Of a stretch of 64,000 bases of DNA, positions 11,001 to 24,361 are shown one piece after another. The stretch comes from Brachyhypopomus gauderio. Taxonomy: Eukaryota; Chordata; Actinopteri; Gymnotiformes; Hypopomidae. The stretch covers positions 304,817-368,816 of the forward strand of contig NW_027506892.1 of NCBI RefSeq assembly GCF_052324685.1, written 5' to 3'. How positions within the stretch are numbered: the stretch's first letter is position 1; every line of letters starts with the position of its first letter. The notes beneath the pieces were generated by a model that saw only the letters and a program-made list of their open reading frames with translations, did no database searches and had not been told where the DNA came from. The position numbers and the translations under genes were made by a program.

Positions 11001-14000
11001 CGTCAAATGTTGACTATGTAAACTTGACTAATATTATCATATTATTTGAACAGGTACAGAGATGATGCAATCTGTTAAAACATCAGTATCAACAGTATCA
11101 TTACTGGAATTCATTTTGTCCAGATGTTTTCAATATCTGAGACAGCACTGTGTTGTTACAGTACTTATGAAATTCCCTGGAATGCAGAGTAAGGCAAATT
11201 ATCCCTTAAACTGATCATTTGTGCAATCATTGAAGTTCTCAAGGTTTATCGTCATGCTTGTATGATGCGTTTTCTTGGTTGATCAATTCCCCTTCAGATG
11301 CAGCGGAGGTCTGCAACAGAGCCCTACATGTAATAGGACCTAATTGTGGTCTGGAGGAATCTGCCCAGCGGAGGTCTGCAACAGAGCCCTACATGTATCT
11401 GATACTTCTTGAAGTTCGGGAAATTGTGGTCTGGAGGAATCTGCCCAGATTTTAATGAGCCACAGGACTTCATCAGCTTGTACTGTGCTGTTCAGATTAA
11501 ACTTTTGAATGATTAAATTTGCAACAGATTGGGCTAGTTGGAGGTAATGTTCATATTTTAGATGTTCAGATATGAAGAATGGTGTTACAGTACAGGCCAA
11601 AGGTTTGGACACACCTTCTCATTCAATGTGTTTTCTTTATTTTCATGACTATTTACATTGTAGATTCTCACTGAAGGCATCAAAACTATGAATGAACACA
11701 TGGAGTTATGTACTTAACAAAAAAGGTGAAATAAATGAAAACATGTTATATATTCTAGTTTCTTCAAAATAGCCACCTTTTGCCCTTATTACTGCTTTGC
11801 ACACTCTTGGAGTTCTCTCAGTGAGCTTCAAGAGGTAGTCACGTGAAATGGTTTCCAGGTGTGCCTTATCAGAGTTAATTATTAGATCATTGAGTGAATG
11901 CCAAGAGCGTGCAAAGCAGTAATCAGGGCAAAGGGTGGCTATTGTGAAGAAACTAGAATACATGAAGAAGAAACTATAAAACATGTTTTTAGTTATTTCA
12001 CCTTTTTTTGTTAAGTACATAACTTGTGTTATTAGTATTGTCTCAGTAAGGGTAAACTCTGCTATAGTGTGTGTGTGTGTCAGAACATAAAAGAGAATGA
12101 CAAACCACACACCTCCCTGACGCTGCGCACAGCCTCCTCAAATGTTGGCAGGACATCAAAGTCTCCGTCTCTCTCCATCAGTCTGACTTGGCAAATCCAG
12201 TATTTGGCAAATTTCTGTGCCATTGGCACCCGAGACAAAACATCTCTCACTTGGTCTACAGAGCAACCCTGTTGGAAAAAAATGGAAAACACATACAGAA
12301 GAAGGGTAAACTTCTTATAAACTTCAGTTGCACTTTCTTCAGCCTGGCCAAGTACGCTCAATAATATTACTGGACCAGAGACAGTCCATAAGTGCTGATG
12401 TAGAGAACAACTGCACTGACACTTTGAACTACACATACACTATATTGCCAAAAGTATTTGCTCACCCATCCAAATGATCTGTATCAGGTGTTCCAATCAC
12501 TTCTGTGGCCACAGGTGTATAAAATTAAGCACCTAAGAATGCAGACTGTTTTTACAAACATTTGTGAAAGAATGGATCACTCTCAGGTGCTCAGTGAATT
12601 CCAGCGTGGAACTGTGACAGGATGCTACACGTGTAACAAATCCAGGTGTGAAATTTCCTCACTCCTAAATATTCCACAACTGTCAGTGTTTGGGAACGAC
12701 AGCAACTCAACCACGAAGTGGTCGGACACAAACTGACAGAGTGGGGTCAGCGGATGCTAAAGTGTATAGTGTGAAGAGATCACCAACTTTCAGCAGAGTC
12801 AATCACTACAGACATCCAAACTTCATGTGGCCTTCAGATTAGCTCAAGAACAGTGCGCAGAGAGCTTTAAGGAATGAGTTTCTATGGTTGAGCAGCTGCA
12901 TCAAAGCCATACATCACCAAGTGCAATGCAAAGCATTAGATGCATTGGTGTAAAACACACCGCTACTGGACTCTAGAGCGGACTCTAGAGGGGTTGTTTT
13001 TCAGGAGCTGGGCTTGGCTTCAGCATACCAAGACATTTTGGACAATTACACGCTCCCAACTTTGTGGGACCAGTTTGGAGCTGGCCTCTTCCTCTTCTAA
13101 CATAACTGTGCACTGGTGCAAGGTTCATAAAGACATGGATGGCAGAGTCTGGTGTGGATGAACTTGACTGGCCTGCACAGAGTCCTGAGCTCAACCCGAT
13201 TGAACACCTTTGGGATGAATTAGAGCGGAGACTGAGAGCCAGGCCTTCACACCCAACATCAGTATCTGACCTCACAAATGTGCTTCTGGAAGAATGGTCA
13301 AAAATCCACATAAACACACTCCTAAACCTTGTGGACAGCCTTCCCAGAAGAGTCGAACCTGTTCTAGCTGCAAAGGGTGGACCAATGTCATATTGAACCC
13401 TATGGATTAGGAATGGGATGTTACTTAAGCTCATATGTGAGTCAAGGAAGGTGAGCAAATACTTTTGGCAATATAGTGTATATTACTCCACTTTACATGT
13501 GTGATGTATTAACCAGTAATCATGATCTCTCTCAGATTATAACAAATGTAGCGTTAACACATCAGTTAACACATCACATTATTTTATTCGCTGCACGATA
13601 AATGGAAACATGCAGAAAAAACATCCATGATACAAAGTTGCTACCGCCCAGGATTGTAAACCTGCAATAAATTGCAACCTCACATTAACGTAGACCTACA
13701 CAAGGTTGCTACATCACAGTAATGTTGTAAACTAGTCACACAAAGTTGTAAACTAGTGTGCAGGGAAATGTTTAGTAATAGTCCAGTGCCAGTCCAGCTG
13801 TGGAACGATTTATGTTGGCAGAGTCAAATACGTTAAACAAACAATTGTTAAATTGTTATCTGTTGTTTGTGATCGCACATGCATTTGCCAAGCAATGGTC
13901 ACTGTTTTTATCTGAAAGCATGTTATTTCATGTTCTAAGGAGCCTCAGCTTTGATTCAAAATGCAGCTGCTAGAGTATTCACTAGGAGCAAAAGACGACA

Positions 14001-17000
14001 ATACATAACTCCCATCCATAAGACATTACACTGGCTACCAGTACTACAGTATTACAGAGTTGACAACGGTATTGTTATTATTATTGGTCTGTAAACTTCT
14101 TAATAGTGTAGGACCTGCATGTCTATCTCAACATTAGGAACCAGCTATAATTAGAAGGGAACAATACTAGATGCTTTTAAATCAAAACTAAAAAGTCTTG
14201 ATTTGGCCAGGACTGATGGGTGTGGAGAGGTTCAATCAGACTAATAACTGAAATCCCGTTGATAATTCTGCTGTTGTACACCAAGTCTCTCAGTATGTAT
14301 ATACTACAGACCACCAATATGAGGGAGAGGACCAACATCAGTACACAAAGCCCTGGCATTGTTCCTTATGCTTTTTAGAAATTCTAATTCCTGTGTGACG
14401 GTTCTGTGTGACGCTGCTTCCTGCCGACGCTGTTGCGGAGCGAATTTTGAAATTGTTTTCTAAAGTATAATAATCTATTTACGTGCTAATCTTTACCTTT
14501 TGCCTTCCTAGATAAATTTTACAGGTTTTATTCCGGCCGCTGACCAACTTTCTGCCTTCACAAATCAGCTAGCGTAAGTTTATATATCAAAGTCATCATC
14601 AAAGTTTATTTGTATAGCGCTTTTAACAGCTCAAGTTGTCGCAAAGCAGCTTTACAGGGTTAGTCACGGTAAGTGTTTTGATTTATTCATGGCTTGTGTT
14701 GGCTTGTTTCCTTGTTCGGAGTGTGGCATGTTTAGTCTAGACCCTTTCGCCACTGATGGTAATAGTGATGGTATTTGTGAGAGGTGCCAGTTAGTTACTT
14801 CTCTTGTGGCGAAAGTGGAAAGTTTAGAGCGCCGCGTCCACTCATTATTGAGGGATAGAGAGACAGGGACAGGGTCTGTAGTAGGTGTGGACGCGCCAGG
14901 GAGAACTAGCGCCTCCGCGACTCCGGCGATAGAGCCCTCACAGCGGGGCGAATGGGTGACGTCTCGGCGGCGTAGTCGGAGAGCGAGAGCTGCGCTAGCC
15001 CACCAGAGCACCACTCACCGGTTCACGTGTCCAACAGGTTTGCCCCGCTCAGTGTTACACCCGCTGAGGAGACTCTGGTCATAGGAGACTCTATAGTCCG
15101 ACACGTGAAAGTCGCTATTCCTTTAGGGGCTCCAGCGGTTACAGTCAGCCGTTTACCGGGAGCCAGAGCGCCGGACATTAGTGGCAACCTTAGATTGTTG
15201 GCCCATAGGAGGTTTTCTAGGATAGTGATTCATGTAGGGCCAACGATATACATCTGCGGCAGTCAGAAGTGACTAAGGCTAATGTTAAAGAGGTGGTTAA
15301 ATTAGCCCAGACGATGTCCGATGCCGTAATATGCTCTGGCCCCATCCCAATGCGGCGCGGTGATGAGCAATACAGCAGGCTCACGTCGCTAAACCGCTGG
15401 ATGTCCAAGTGGTGTTCAGAAAATCAAGTGGGCTTTATTAATAATTGGGAAGAGTTCGAGGGCAAGCCTGGTCTTTTAGGCAGGGACGGTGTCCACCCCA
15501 CCCGGGATGGCGCTGCCCTGTTATCTTGCAGCATAGCCCGTAGTCTGTTAGTTAGTCGGCAGAGTAGCACTAGGAGCTGCTGACTGTCCAGGGTCGCGAC
15601 CAGGCCGCAGACTAACGGGTTAAACCTGTCTGCGAGCTGCTTAGAGGCGTCACCAAGATCCCATAGGATTGAGACTGTGTCTGTGCCCCGGGTTAAATTA
15701 AATCATAAGAAAATAGTCCGCCCTAAGTTTTTAACTAATATTCAGACTTCACATCAAATTATTACAACCTATATGACCGATCTGAAAATTGGAATAATCA
15801 ATATTCGATCGCTCAACTCAAAAGCAGTTTTTGTAAATGAACTTATAACAGACCAGAAAATTGATATTCTATGTCTAACTGAAACGTGGGTTCAATCTGG
15901 TGATTATTTAACTCTAAACGAAGCCACTCCTGTGGGATATAGTTATATACATAGACCTAGACTGTCAGGCAGAGGAGGTGGAATATGTATAATCTATCGT
16001 GATTAGAAATTCATCAGAAATACTTAGATATCTCAAACTCATTTGAGATGCAGTCTATTAATGTAATTAGTCCATCTGAAAATAAAAGTACATTTTCCCT
16101 AACCAATGTATACAGACCACCAGGGCCTTACTCAGATTTCTTAAATGATTTCACCGATTTTGCAGCAAATTTAGCAGTATGTAGTGACAAAATAATAATG
16201 GTAGGAGACTTTAACATACACTTTGATAATGCGGAGGATCCACTGACAAGGGCTTTTACTTCTATATTGAACTCTGTCGGCATTAAACAAAACGTAGTAG
16301 GACCTACACATTATCGAAATCATACCCTAGATCTAATATTAACGCTGGGTATCGACGTAGTTAATATAAACATACTCCCGCAAACCGTAGCAATCTCCGA
16401 TCACTATTTAGTCAAATTCGATTTTCACCTTAACATAAATACCCGCCCGTCTCCTTGGCAGTGTATAAAGCGCTCGATAAATTCATCAACAGCAACACAG
16501 TTTATTGAAACCCTCCCTGACTTAACTGCTTTAGCCCACTCGCCATCTGATCCAGGAGAGTTAGATAGTCTAACCGACTACTTAGAGAATACCTGCAGAT
16601 CAGCTCTAGATATATGGAAGTTATTCTGTGTCAATATTCAAATGAAAATGTAATACGTATTTGCATTTACATGTTCCACTCATACAAGCAACTTTGAGCT
16701 CAAAATTCAAATTCAAATGCAATAATTCCATTTACATTTGCAATGTGATAGACGTCTATTCATATTTCATTTACACATACATTTTGATGCTTTATTTGTG
16801 TCTTTATTGAAATGAAAATTTTTTTCCCGATTTTAATTATCAAGTTCATGTGATCATGCAAAGGTTGTATCAAAATTATAATTAAAATGCTATTCGCTTA
16901 ATATGCTTTGCATTTCGTGATAACACGTTTGAAACGTAATTTTCAACCTCACCACCACGCTAAAAAGATGTCAATATTCAAACGTTAATGGAGAAATAGC

Positions 17001-20000
17001 GCCTCTCCTGTTTGCACTAACATTACGATACCAACAGCGCTAAAACTGTGTCAAAATGCATTTTGAAAGTGCAATCCGAGCAGATTGCATTTTCATTTCC
17101 ATGGTCTTCCACTATAGTCAAATTATAGTCAAATTAGATTCCACGGTTTCACTTTATTCAGCCAATCAGGTTCCACAGCTTTCCACAGCGGGCAGCCAAT
17201 CAGCACGGGACTACAGCGCAGCAGTACAGGCGAGTTTTTTTAGACATGGTCACAGAAGCGCTCATTAGATTAATTCAAAGGGTAGCAGACGAGTCCTTAT
17301 GGTGAATTTACACTACATTAGTGTGAAATGTTAATCGATCAAGTGGCAGACATATCAGCCTTATCTGGCGCTGATGTGACTGTTATTGCCAAATTGAGCG
17401 CTGTGGCAGAGCAACTGTGTGCCTCAAACTACGGCGGTAGAACGGCCGACCTCCGTGAAGGGTCTCGTGTGATCAGAAACAGAAAACCATTTCTGCTCGT
17501 TAATGCTGGTTTATTTAAATAAACATTTGTGCTGTCGTATTTTTAAAGTTATAAAGCGGTAATGCCTCGATGAGTGATGTTATCTAGAATCCCCCAGCGT
17601 CCCTGTTTAGTGTGGTTAATGCCACAGACGCGGCATAATTACCTGAACCCGCAGGTAATCCTCTACCAAGCTTTGATCTTTAACGTACTTGTAATCATGA
17701 CGCGAGCAGAAATTTTAGAAGCGAGCAAAAAACTGAAACGCGCACTGAAAACAGGGAAGTGAGCGCACTTAACAGCGCTCGGTTTTCTTGATTTTGCGTG
17801 CTCAGTGTGTCTGACTTGCTTGATTGAATCTTATCTTTGCGCTCTCATATTAAAGACCGCAATCTCACTCCATACTACACATTGTGGCTTCAGAGATGGT
17901 CCTTATGTTTTCATGCCTTGGTAAGTCCTTAGTATAAGCTTCCGTTGTCTACGTTTCATGCCTTTCCCTAGTCTCAGACTATACCTTTGGGGTTCATATA
18001 TTGTGTTTGTTTAATCGAGTGTTCAGTGTACGTTTTTATTCTTTGGTCTGTCTTTCGTACGAGTTCTTTTCCTCTACGTTATAGTTTGCCTAGGTCTCAA
18101 ACTACACCTTATGCCCGGTTCACACTACACGATTTTAGGCTGGTTTTTCAGTCGCCGACTGTTTTTTGTAGATCGCCGACAGAAACTGTGGTCGGAGGCA
18201 AATCGGCGATCACTCGTCGCTCGCTCAGTGTAGTGTGAACTGCTGAAAGACGCTCGCCGAGTGGTCGCCGACTCATCGCAGACGACCGGCAGATATCTAG
18301 CGTGTTTAATATCTAGCATGTTTAATATCTAGCCCAGTCGGCGACTGAGAGTCGGCAGCAGCGTCTAACTACAGCCAATGTGAACGCGGAGAGAGAACAG
18401 CGGCACCGCTGAAGATATCTCTGAGCAGGGGCGAGGCTAGGGTATTTTTAGTGGTGCTAGAGCACCACCGTGAAGTTGCTCAGCACCCCCTGGCTCAACA
18501 CATTTTTTAAATATTATATTATGCAAAAACCTTGCTCTGCACCTGCGCAATACTTTGGTATTGTGCCTCTGTGAGCACTGGGGACTGGGCACCCCTAAAG
18601 ACCAGATCCTAAAATCGCCCCCGTCTCTGAGAATGTAAAAAACTTTCAAGAATGCTTTCAAAACAGTAACCCAGCAAACACACAAAATCCTCACCTTTCT
18701 TACAACTTTACTACAACACTGTGTTTAAGTTATTGTGACAGCACTGGAGAAATAGTGCGATTGATTATAACTATGTTCACTGCAACGGAGAGATGAAATA
18801 ATTCTGGCAACTTGGGACTATGGGACTAAAATAATAATAATAACGAAAATGTGGAGTACATGTACATTGTTTTATTCTTTATGTGGTGTTGCTGGTTTTC
18901 ACGAGTTTCGTTTTGTGTTCTCGTGTTTTTGGACGGCAGCCAGATGAGTCGGCGATTCCCCAGTCGTGTAATTTGTGAGCCCGCGTCACCGATCAGTCAT
19001 GTAGTGTGAAAGCCACAACAACTGAAAGACTCGCGATTACAGCACAACCAGTGTAGTGCGAACGGCACAAAAACCTGACGACTGAAAAGTCGTGCAGTGT
19101 GAACCAGGCATTAGGGATCATAAATCAAGACCAAAAACTCGCCTGTACTGCAGAGCCAGAAACTATATGGCTCTGTGCTGAGCGTGCTTTAGTCCCGTCC
19201 TGATTGGCTCCCTGAGGTGGAAAGGGGAACCCGATTGGCTGAATAAAGTGGAGGGAGGTGGAATCTGATTGGAAGGCTGATGGGATCTAATTTGACTATA
19301 ATTTGACTATAGTGGAAGACCATGGAAATGAAAATGCAATCTGCTCGGATTGCATTTTCAAGATGCATTTTGACACAGTTTTAGCGCTGTTGGTATCGTA
19401 ATGTTGTTGCAAACAGGGGTGGCGCTATTTCTCCATTAACGTTTGAATATTGACATCTTTTTAGCGTGGTGGTGAGGTTGAAAATTACGTTTCAAACGTG
19501 TTATCACGAAAGGCAAAGCATATTAAGCGAATAGCATTTTAATTATAATTTTGATACAACCTTTGCATGATCACATGAACTTGATAATTCAAATCGGGAA
19601 ATACATTTTCATTTCAATAAAGACACATATAAAGCATCAAAATGTATGTGTAAATGAAATGTGAATGGATGTCCATCACATTGCAAATGAAAATGGAGTT
19701 ATTGCATTTGAATTTTGAGCTCAAAGTTGCTTGTATGAGTAGAACATGTAAATGCAAATGCGCATTACATTTTCATTTTAATATTGAGACAGAAAAACTT
19801 CCATACTAGATATAGTAGCTCCACTAAAATATAAAAAAGCTAGATCCAAAAAGCTCGCCCCGTGGTACACTGACCAAACTAGAAACTTAAAACAAATAGT
19901 ACGTAAATTAGAGCGGAAATGGCGATCTACTAAATTGGAAGTATTCCACTGTGCCTGGAAGGATAGCATTATTGACTACAAACGGGCACTCACTAAAGCA

Positions 20001-23000
20001 CGCTCAGCATACTTAGCCTCACTGATAGAGAAAAATAAAAACAATCCTAGATTTCTTTTTAATACTATTTCTAAACTTACAAAAAATCAAGCAGGCACAG
20101 AACCTCAGATTCCAGAAACCTCACTAGTAATGTATTTATAGATTTCTTTGATAATAAAATAGAGAATATTAGACAAAATATAAAACCCTTTATTAGCAAT
20201 ACAACTGGTATGTCATCTGGTTTGGTTGATATTGATTTAAATTACATACCGGGAGAAAAACTTGATGCTTTTCATCCACTCCCAAAATCAGAATTAGAGA
20301 AAATAATTTCTTCCTTAAATTGTACTACCTGCACACTAGACTCAGTTCCCTCAAAGTTATTAAAAGAGGTATTACCAGCTGTAACTGAACCTCTTCTAAC
20401 TATAGTTAACTCATCCATTACAATAGGTCACATGCCCAAATCATGCAAGTTAGCAATTATCAAACCTTTGATCAAAAAGAAACCAAATCTTGATCCGACT
20501 GTGCTATCTAATTATAGACCCATTTCAAACACATCATTTATATCTAAGATCATAGAAAAAGCTGTTGCCCAGCAATTATGCCTATATCTGCATAGGAATA
20601 ACATATTTGAAAAGTTCCAATCTGGTTTTAGGCCCCATCACAGTACTGAAACAGCATTAGTTAAAGTAACAAATGATCTCCTCCTTGCATCAGATCAAGG
20701 CTATGTATCACTGTTAGTGCTTCTTGATCTTAGTGCAGCTTTCGACACAATTGATCATAGGATCTTGCTAGAAAGGTTAGAACGCTGGGTTGGAGTCTCA
20801 GGCACAGCTTTCATGGTTTCAGTCTTACTTAACAAATCGCTATCAGTTTGTAGAGCTCAATAATATTTCATCCAAACATACAATGGTTAAATATGGGGTC
20901 CCGCAAGGCTCCATCTTAGGACCACTATTATTCACATTATATATGAATAATAATATAGAATTATAAAATTCTATTATTAGCATGTAAAGCACTACACGGG
21001 CTTGCTCCTGAATACCTCCAGGAACTTTTAGTTCCACAAATTAACAAGGTAACAGCAGGGGGAAGAGCCTTTTCTTATAAGGCCCCCCAGCTTTGGAATA
21101 ATCTTCCTAAATGTGTCCGGGACTCTGACACAGTCACAATCTTTAAATCTAGGTTGAAAACCCACTTATTTAGTCTAGCGTTTGATAATTAATATCCCCC
21201 TTAGATAAAGGTACAGATCCAGGGGTTCATAGACGAAGGGTTTTATGGTAGACTGGGGTGCTGGTGCTGTCATCCTGTCACTGCTCGTGGTCACTCAAGT
21301 TTGTTGACAGTGCAGTGGACGGATGCCATTGTCTCAGAATGCCCCCAAGCCTATGTTACCTTCTGGTTCTGCCTTTTTTAGCTAGGCTGTAATAATTTAA
21401 CTTAGTGTCGGAGTTGCTGCCACACTCCAGAAATGTTTATAATTTTACCTGTCCTGTACATGTCCTCATACAGAGCTAATTTTCCCTGTTTCATTTCTCC
21501 ACATGGCTGCCCGCCTGCTTGAGGAATAATGAGATGAGGAGAGACAAGCGATCCATCCTGGGCCGGCCACCTCCTGCCTAACCGGATGCCTACACCATGA
21601 TGGACATTATTACATCTTTTATATTCTGTCTAAATGGACATTATTGCATCTTTTACATTCTGTCTACATTCTGTCTATATTGTTGTTGTTGTCATGGTGA
21701 CCGGTGTCGGCCAGAGGAGGATGGGCTCCCCCCCTGAGTCTTGGTTCCTCTCAAGGTTTCTTCCTCATGCAAAAACTAGGGAGTTTTTCCTTGCCACTGT
21801 CGCCTTTGGCTTGCTCACTGGTGGCTAGGACTCGGCACTTGTAAAGCTGCTTTGTGACAACAACTGTTGTAAAAAGCACTATATAAATAAAATTTGATTT
21901 GATTTGATAATTACATCTTATGTACAGGACGCACACCTGCATTTGGTTTTCGCTGGGTCTGAGGTGTGTCATGGAGAAAGTAAAGTCAACCAGTAATTCC
22001 CTAAGAGTTAACACGAGGGTTAACATGAGGGTTAGGGTTAACATGAGGGTTAGGGTTAACATGAGGGTTAGAGTTAGTGTTAACAAGAGTTAACGCAGGT
22101 GCTCTACAGGGTGGCAACATTGGACTTCTGTGGCCGCACACCAAGATGTTTTAAAGTGTGACATTGAAGAGTTACCTGCTGTATAAGTTGGATGCAGTCA
22201 TTCAGTGACTGGTCCACAGCACAGACAAAACCATGGACCTCGTCCTCGTGCTCCATAGATGTCCAGTAATTGTGAGGAGACGCAGAAGTCTTTTTCTTGA
22301 CTGGCTGAACAGGCATCGGAGGGCGTTTGTACGTAATTCCTCTTGATTTTCGCCACTCCTCGAGTTTACGCCTGTTCAAGTCATTAAGATTTACATTGTT
22401 AATTATGAGGTTAAGATGCATTAATATGTAATATTACACGCACAATAATTTCTTAGTAAAGTATATATTTAAATTTTAGAACTACACACACATGCACAAA
22501 AACTCATACAGAACTTGCTCTGTGTACAACTTTGCATTATAGTGACAAACTCACTGTCTCTCCTCCTGAGCAGCAGTCAGTTTCTTTCTGCAATCAAGGG
22601 GAACAGTCCTAACCCCCTGGGTCCCAGGATTAAACCCTGTTTTTGGGGTTTTGGGCTGCCCTGTGCCCCTGGCCTGGCTGGAGCTCTTGGAGTTGCGTGG
22701 AACAGTCTTTGGCACTGGCGCGTGCAGCGTGGCATTACTGGGGTGTTGAGCTGTACCGGGTTGCTGAGGGACTGCACTTCTATCACGGGCCACATTCACA
22801 CCTGCTGGTCTGGTGGCCTTTATGGTTTTAGAGGACGCTAAAGGAAGAGCTGGCCTCATCATGGCTGAGCTACGATGGATTGGGTGAGTAGGACCTGATT
22901 TACTTCCTGCTTTATTTAAATGTGTACCTAGGAAGAGAGACTCATTCTGAGAAGGCTGCATTTTGGCTGGTTTTGCCTGTGATTTACACTTTAAAGATTC

Positions 23001-24311
23001 CTTGAACTGAACAGAACCACCGTACCGTTTATCCTGGCCATGAGTAACGTCTGGGCCTATTACACTAGTCTTGCTCATACCATTCTGTGTAAGTCTAATT
23101 TGTTTGCTAGTCATGGTTTTGCTAATGGTGCCAACCTTCTTTTGGACAGAGTTTGTTGGTTGTTTAGTTGAACATTTGACCACAGACACGGATGCTGTTT
23201 TATGCAATCCAGATTCCTTTCCTTTTCTTGAGAAATCTGTCTTGGCTGGATGTCCATGTGTTCTGTGAGAAGAGGTCCCAAATGGCGTGCGTGCGTCCGT
23301 CTTAGCAGCCTTGGACTGTTGAAGCCCAACACCCGTGTTCGTCTGTGCTTTAGTCTCTATCTGTTTGAGGGGGGCATTTCTAACAAAGGTTGTTCCATTG
23401 GAGTGCATCCTAGAATAGTGACAGCCAGTCTGAGACAGACCTGGCCTGCATGTTAAGTGCTGATGTGCGCTAACAGCAGAAGGGGCCGTGGACATGGTTC
23501 TCAACTCCAATTTTGTTGTGGTGCCGTTTTTGTTCTTTATAAACATGTTTTCAGTTTTCATATCTTTTTTTGCACCCATGGCACTGGTGACCTGGTTCTC
23601 TTTTCCTTCACCTGACTAAAAAAATAGAAACAAATGAAAAGGTCAGCAAAAGGTCAGCTGATAAACTCATGATAAAAGTTCATTATACACAAATTAAAAC
23701 AAGTCTATGAATGAATAAGTCTATAAACAGAGAACCTGGGCTGGTCTTACCTTCTTCAGAACTGTACTGTCCTTCAGGTAAGGTCTTTAGAATAATTAAA
23801 TGAAGAATTAGTGATTTAGCACATTCATGTCAAAATGTCACAGGTTTTAAAATTAGGGACCTACTTGGGGTTTGGTGGTTTCAATCTGCCTTTCTGTGCC
23901 AAATACTCTGCAAGTTTCTGCTTACGCAGTTCTGTGAATTAAGAGATAATTTGATGCATTAAAGTATTTTTGTCAGAAAGTTGGTATAGATAGCACAATG
24001 AGTATCTGAGACACTGCCAAAGAGAGCTTGAGCCATTTTCAACAAAAATAACTTCAACTGGGGGTGATGGATAATGGCTAAAATGTGTTTGTTGAAGAAA
24101 GCACTGCATGAAACGTTGCATCCATTCATAAGCCTATTCACTTGACATATCTTTTAGAGGAGAGAGTATGTGCTCAGATTTTGATTTGGGATTTACATAG
24201 ATTTTTCAGTTCTGTTGGTGTGCCCTGATTAACACAAACATGCCAAATTTGTCATTTGTGACCTTCAATCCAATCGAAATTTGTCCTCTGCATTTGCCCA
24301 TCTGTGCAGTT

Positions 24312-24361
<50 letters not shown>

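Larger units (their letters stand above)
14598..21905 (+). mobile_element. Decayed L2/CR1-clade LINE, interrupted by a foldback element
   Basis: ORF1 starts at ATG 14689. A cysteine-bearing N-terminus ([14 protein letters not shown]) and a coiled-coil-like stretch are followed by an SGNH/GDSL esterase with [10 protein letters not shown] near 15078 and RDGVHPT near 15485; one frameshift lies near 15240. ORF2 endonuclease runs 15677-16653 with one break near 16005: LTETW, VYRPPG, MVGDFN and SDHYLVKF are present. The RT resumes after the insertion at about 19806: [32 protein letters not shown] and [13 protein letters not shown], then [14 protein letters not shown] deletion near 20945 removes the YADD active site and joins directly to the C-terminus ([25 protein letters not shown]). 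The 3' tail at 21840-21905 ends in (TTTGA)n. The polymerase cannot be active. Confidence 0.9.

Noticed and set aside
13139..13396. 85-codon ORF as a small gene
   Set aside because: C-terminus of a dead Tc1 transposase between intact TIRs.
15688..16653. Endonuclease ORFs as a possible host nuclease gene
   Set aside because: They are ORF2 of the LINE at 14598-21905, flanked by esterase ORF1 and RT, with frameshifts.
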